A DNA stretch of 64,000 nucleotides from Neurospora intermedia (lineage: Eukaryota > Ascomycota > Sordariomycetes > Sordariales > Sordariaceae), in NCBI GenBank assembly GCA_037102815.1, contig BTPP01000002.1, forward strand, positions 4,216,001 to 4,280,000. The letters run 5' to 3'. Position 1 is the stretch's first letter. Each line of letters opens with the position of its first letter. The translations under genes were made by a program, and so were the position numbers. Below the pieces are notes generated by a model. It searched no databases, was not told the DNA's origin, and worked only from the letters and a program-made list of their open reading frames with translations. Shown here in pieces: positions 59,054 to 64,000 of this stretch.

Positions 59054-59514
59054 TGTGAATGCTGGTGTGGATTCGATGGAACAGTAGATGCTGTATATTA
59101 ATAGCTCGGAAGAATACTGGTGTCAGATTTTGATCGAGTATCAAACGCGTGTGGTCGGTTGGTGGGTAAAAGGATTGTCGCGAGCGGTAATGATGGTGTT
59201 TGGGGAAACTTTTGGAGATGCGACTGAGCGATGGAGATGCCGCCATGCAGTTGCCGTCCCAAAAAATTCCAGCCTTGCGGCAATTGGACCAGGATGCCGG
59301 GGCAAGTAGTGGGGCAACCACCATCGGAAATCCCTGTCACGCCCGTCCAGTGTGTGACAAAAGTACGGCGGGGCTCTCAGGCACTCCAGTGACGTCCAAG
59401 CTTCCATGGAATTTCTTCCAGGGATCAAATTGATTATATCTGGACTTGAAGGATACCTCAACATCAAGTTTGGATTCGATACTCGAATAAGGACCGCAAC
59501 TTTCCGACTGAACT
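59054..59514. promoter_or_regulatory. Shared bidirectional promoter region, RPB8 / ELP4
   Basis: The 461 bp between two divergent start codons must contain both promoters and both 5' UTRs. No TATA-like element or known binding site is clear by eye. Confidence 0.6.
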
Positions 59515-60684
59515 ATGTCCTTCGTCAAAAGAAACACCGTCCTATCCTCACCGAGAGCCGGCCTCACGCCGTCCGCTCCCCAGCAGCAACAACCCAAACA
59601 GGAAACGCAGCTTGCGCCGGGTCTTCGACCCTCACCAACCGATGGCAGGTTGACCACTTCAACTGGCACTGCTTCCCTGGACCAACTTCTTGCAGGACAC
59701 GGTGGACTCCCCTTGGGAACATGCTTACTGGTTGAGGAGCAAGGGACCACCGACTTTTCTGGAATTCTTCTACGGTACTATGCTGCCGAGGGTCTCGTCC
59801 AAGGGCATCAGGTTCACGCAGTAGCCTTCCCGCCAGAATGGAGGCATCAGCTCCCAGGGTTGGCTTCACCTGACAAGAAGTCAAAGAGTGCATCACCGGC
59901 GCCGGCACCCGAAGAGAAGATGAAGATTGCGTGGAGATATGAGTCTTTGGGTAACAACGCCAATGCAGGAGCTTCTACTCGTGGGGATTCTGGAGCGCCT
60001 TTCTGTCACTCCTTCGATCTCAGCAAGAGGCTTGCAAGCTCCGAATCCAAGGGTACTCTGAACCCGATTTCAGTTGGCGGTGCCCCGAGCCTAGACCGAA
60101 AGAGTGTTGGAACAGCTTCGCCTTTGAAGATTATTCTCAAGCAATTGCGGGCCAAGTTGGAGAGCTCAGGATCAAACGTCATTCATAGACTGGTGGTACC
60201 CAGTCTCCTCTCACCAACCCTCTATCCTCCTGGATGCGCCCAACCATCAGAGGTTCTACAGTTTCTACATGGGCTCCGGGCTCTCCTTCGACTCTACAGC
60301 ACCCAGCTCACAGCAATCATTACCTTCCCGACGTCCTTATTTCCTCGCAGTTCAGGCCTGGTCCGATGGATAGAGATTCTTTGTGACGGCGTTGTCGAGC
60401 TCATCCCCTTACCTGCCAGGCTAGGTGCCGCGCCACCGCCGCCCTCAGGGTCGGATCCCAAGGCAAACGAGCAACCCCAGGGTATGTTCAAAGTATACAC
60501 ACTGCCTGTGTATCATGAGAAGGGTGGTGGAGGAGCAGAGTCGGGCCAATTCCGTGAGAACCTGTCATTCAGCTTGAGCGCATCCAAGGGCTTGGTGATC
60601 AAACCGTACAGTCTCCCGCCTATGCTCGAGGATGAGCAGGAGAAGCCCTCAGCTGCTCCAAAGAAGGATGGGCTTGATTTCTAA
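59515..60684 (+). CDS. ELP4: Elongator complex subunit ELP4
   Basis: A single exon of 389 residues, near the usual fungal size. After a disordered Gln/Pro-rich start comes the RecA-like core shared by ELP4-6: SLDQLLAGHGGLPLGTCLLVEE, then FSGILLRYYAAEGLVQGHQVHAV, KMKIAWRYE, FCHSFDLSKRL, the VIHRLVVPSLLSP strand, and a late region with ITFPTSLFPRSSGLVRWIE. The expected Walker A lysine is absent, as usual in ELP4. ELP4, ELP5 and ELP6 form a hexameric ring that binds tRNA and releases it upon ATP hydrolysis. The whole Elongator makes the cm5 side chain on wobble uridine of tRNAs. It ends with an acidic/Lys-rich tail. Confidence 0.95.
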   Translation: MSFVKRNTVLSSPRAGLTPSAPQQQQPKQETQLAPGLRPSPTDGRLTTSTGTASLDQLLAGHGGLPLGTCLLVEEQGTTDFSGILLRYYAAEGLVQGHQVHAVAFPPEWRHQLPGLASPDKKSKSASPAPAPEEKMKIAWRYESLGNNANAGASTRGDSGAPFCHSFDLSKRLASSESKGTLNPISVGGAPSLDRKSVGTASPLKIILKQLRAKLESSGSNVIHRLVVPSLLSPTLYPPGCAQPSEVLQFLHGLRALLRLYSTQLTAIITFPTSLFPRSSGLVRWIEILCDGVVELIPLPARLGAAPPPPSGSDPKANEQPQGMFKVYTLPVYHEKGGGGAESGQFRENLSFSLSASKGLVIKPYSLPPMLEDEQEKPSAAPKKDGLDF

Positions 60685-62248
<1,564 letters not shown>

Positions 62249-62695
62249 TTTCAGGCAGCTTGAGCATTTGACGGAAGAGATGATACCCATTACAACAAGC
62301 TTTCACTTTCTGTAACATGTGAAATCGCATCGGATTTAAGCCTGTTGAACGATGACTATATTGTTATGTATGTGTGTAGTCCGTCGAGATCCCATGGGAA
62401 ATTCATAGGGCCAATCCACCCCAAGGCAACCAAGACCAAACCAAAAACCATTAAAACACCCTTTCAATCGCTTCCCATTTACCCCTGTGCATGCCTCACA
62501 ACGTGACACTTACCTCGATGACCATTCATCACGCTGTTTGACACGCAACTTCCATCTCATGATGCTTTCTACTTAAGACATGCCTCTCATTCATTTCCTA
62601 CATCATTACCAACTAGACTAGGTGTGTAGTGCAAAAGCCATTTAGAAATACGAAAAATACCTTCCTTTTCCCAATAAAGTCCATAACCCAAAGTA
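62249..62695. other. Convergent 3' region, SEN34 / RING protein
   Basis: 3' UTRs of two convergent genes, AT-rich toward the right. No gene seen. Confidence 0.6.
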
Positions 62696-64000
62696 TCAAG
62701 GCACATAAATCCTACTAAAACTAATAACCTCCCTCCGACAACACACGCACTTATCAAAATTATTCATGGCCAAACTCACCCTGCACTCATCGCAGAGACT
62801 CAGACACCGACACGGCCACACGATAATCGTCCTCGGCGCGCACTGACAGACCACGCACTGCGGTCCTTCACTACCCAGTCCATCCGCGCCCGTTGCCCAG
62901 TCGCCTGCCGTTGCCGCCCCATTACTTCCACTTCCGCTGCCCTCCTCCCCTGCCTCCGTGGGTGCAGCAGTAGCCCGCCTCGACAACAATATCTGTTCCA
63001 ACCGTCTAGCCTCTTCCTCGGGCGTCATCATTTGTGTGCTTTGCCCCCTTCCATATCCGTAAAGACTACGGTGCTGGGCGCCAGATAGTAGTACCTTGAC
63101 GCGCTGGCGCGCTTGGTGCTGGCGGAAGCGGGAGCGGGTCATGATCCCTTCTTCAAAGGACAAGTGGGCGGCGAGGGTGATGGCTTCGTCGCGCTCTTCC
63201 GGGCTCTGCGGGTTGAGGAGGCGGGCGAGGTCGGAAGCTGCCAAGGGGAGGTCTGCTACTTGCGAGGGGGTAGATTCCCGGGAGAAGGCCCAGGATTGTT
63301 GGAGCGGGTTCTGGTTACTGTTGTTGTTTGGGTAAGGGGAGGATTGAGTGGGTGTTCGTTGGCCGTCTTGGAGATGGTTGTTGTCGCTGTCGGACTCCCA
63401 GGCGTCTAGGTCTGATAGTGATGTGCTCTCGGTTGTGGAGATGATACTTGTGGTGTCAAAGTCAGGGTCGTCCAGGCCGGAACCGCCGTCAGAGGGAACG
63501 TAGTCACCGCTTGTATCGGTGTTTCCCCACCAGCCGCCGTTAAGAAACCAGCTGTAGAGCTTGGAGTCGATGTCGGCTTCGCTGGCGTTGGGTTGCTCAC
63601 TGCCGAGGGGTTGTTGGAGGCGCCGACGGAACTCGGCTTCCACGTCTACACGCTCACTGCGTGGAACAGGGAAAGAGTTGGGATCTGATGCGTCTACCCA
63701 GATGGCTGTTGTGCCGCGATCACCTCTCCGCCCTGACCTCCTGCCAGTGGTGGTAGTCTCCGGCTTTGGTGGCTGAAGGGCCAATGCCCGGAGCCAACGT
63801 GGCGGGTTCCGAATCCCAAAGTAAGAGAGTAACTTGATGATGACGAGCATCGAAGTTGTGATGATCAGGCGGCTGATGTGCATAACATACTCGATCGCCA
63901 ACAGCCACCTACCACTGCGTTCAGTAGCGCCCACCCCGTCTCTCAGTCGCCTGGCGGAAACGCTGTTCCGGGGTATCTTTTGAGCTGCTCGTTCCCTCGC
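62696..64000 (-). CDS. C-terminal part of an Asi1/Asi3-like membrane RING ubiquitin ligase (partial)
   Basis: The frame is open from the window end (64,000) to the stop at 62,696. There is no convincing ATG, so the N-terminus lies outside. A hydrophobic segment near the start (IEYVMHISRLIITTSMLVII) is probably the last membrane helix. About 290 residues of acidic, low-complexity sequence follow. The protein ends with a C-terminal RING: CVVCQCAPRTIIVWPCRC, then LCDECR, and CVCCRREVISFSRIYVP as the last residues. A RING placed exactly at the C-terminus after several membrane helices, with this CxxC...WPCxC spacing, resembles yeast Asi1/Asi3. Those proteins degrade mislocalised proteins at the inner nuclear membrane. 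The match is by architecture and motif; orthology is inferred. Confidence 0.75.
   Translation of the reverse strand, partial: ARERAAQKIPRNSVSARRLRDGVGATERSGRWLLAIEYVMHISRLIITTSMLVIIKLLSYFGIRNPPRWLRALALQPPKPETTTTGRRSGRRGDRGTTAIWVDASDPNSFPVPRSERVDVEAEFRRRLQQPLGSEQPNASEADIDSKLYSWFLNGGWWGNTDTSGDYVPSDGGSGLDDPDFDTTSIISTTESTSLSDLDAWESDSDNNHLQDGQRTPTQSSPYPNNNSNQNPLQQSWAFSRESTPSQVADLPLAASDLARLLNPQSPEERDEAITLAAHLSFEEGIMTRSRFRQHQARQRVKVLLSGAQHRSLYGYGRGQSTQMMTPEEEARRLEQILLSRRATAAPTEAGEEGSGSGSNGAATAGDWATGADGLGSEGPQCVVCQCAPRTIIVWPCRCLSLCDECRVSLAMNNFDKCVCCRREVISFSRIYVP

Overview
The window is nuclear DNA of a filamentous ascomycete (Pezizomycotina, most likely a sordariomycete). Three things point there. 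Genes carry short GT-AG introns of about 50-145 bp with CTAAC-like branch sites. The gene set is an ordinary fungal housekeeping one. A transposon island shows the hallmark of repeat-induced point mutation (RIP): almost only C-to-T and G-to-A changes, extreme AT richness and many stops. I did not identify the species.

Layout. 1-5,685: no supportable gene; only a short inositol-monophosphatase-like relic and a possible degraded TA-target mini-transposon. 5,686-7,974: a conserved small protein (+) and a fumarylacetoacetate-hydrolase-family enzyme (-), convergent, with a 45-A homopolymer between them. 8,476-8,655: a miniature inverted-repeat element. 9,229-23,368: a nested retrotransposon island. 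The outer element is copia-type, with 173-bp LTRs and target duplication GTTTA. It is interrupted by an antisense chromodomain-bearing Ty3/gypsy element (chromovirus) at 9,955-18,082, with 287-bp LTRs and target duplication CTACC. Both are dead from RIP.

23,601-27,165: PMS1 mismatch-repair gene (-). 30,649-34,461: GPI inositol-deacylase BST1 (+). 35,191-35,264: tRNA-Val(AAC). 35,766-37,685: CCA-adding enzyme (-). 38,244-43,531: GEA/GBF1-type Sec7 ARF exchange factor (-). 43,895-44,387: a second MITE, with long TIRs. 45,166-46,824: ANP1-type Golgi mannosyltransferase subunit (-). 49,357-50,276: exosome subunit MTR3 (+). 51,871-54,194: YND1-like Golgi apyrase (+). 54,906-55,580: OPI10/Hikeshi (-). 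57,043-58,205: Nudix protein (+). 58,505-59,053: RPB8 (-). 59,515-60,684: Elongator ELP4 (+). 61,301-62,248: tRNA-splicing endonuclease SEN34 (+). 62,696-64,000: an Asi-like membrane RING protein (-), cut by the window end.

Two themes recur, probably by chance: the secretory pathway (GEA, ANP1, BST1, YND1) and RNA/tRNA metabolism (CCA1, ELP4, SEN34, MTR3, RPB8, tRNA-Val). There is no secondary-metabolite or defence cluster and no clear previously undescribed system. The most informative unusual signal is the nested island, whose exact target duplications and paired LTRs allow RIP to be mapped strand by strand and base by base.
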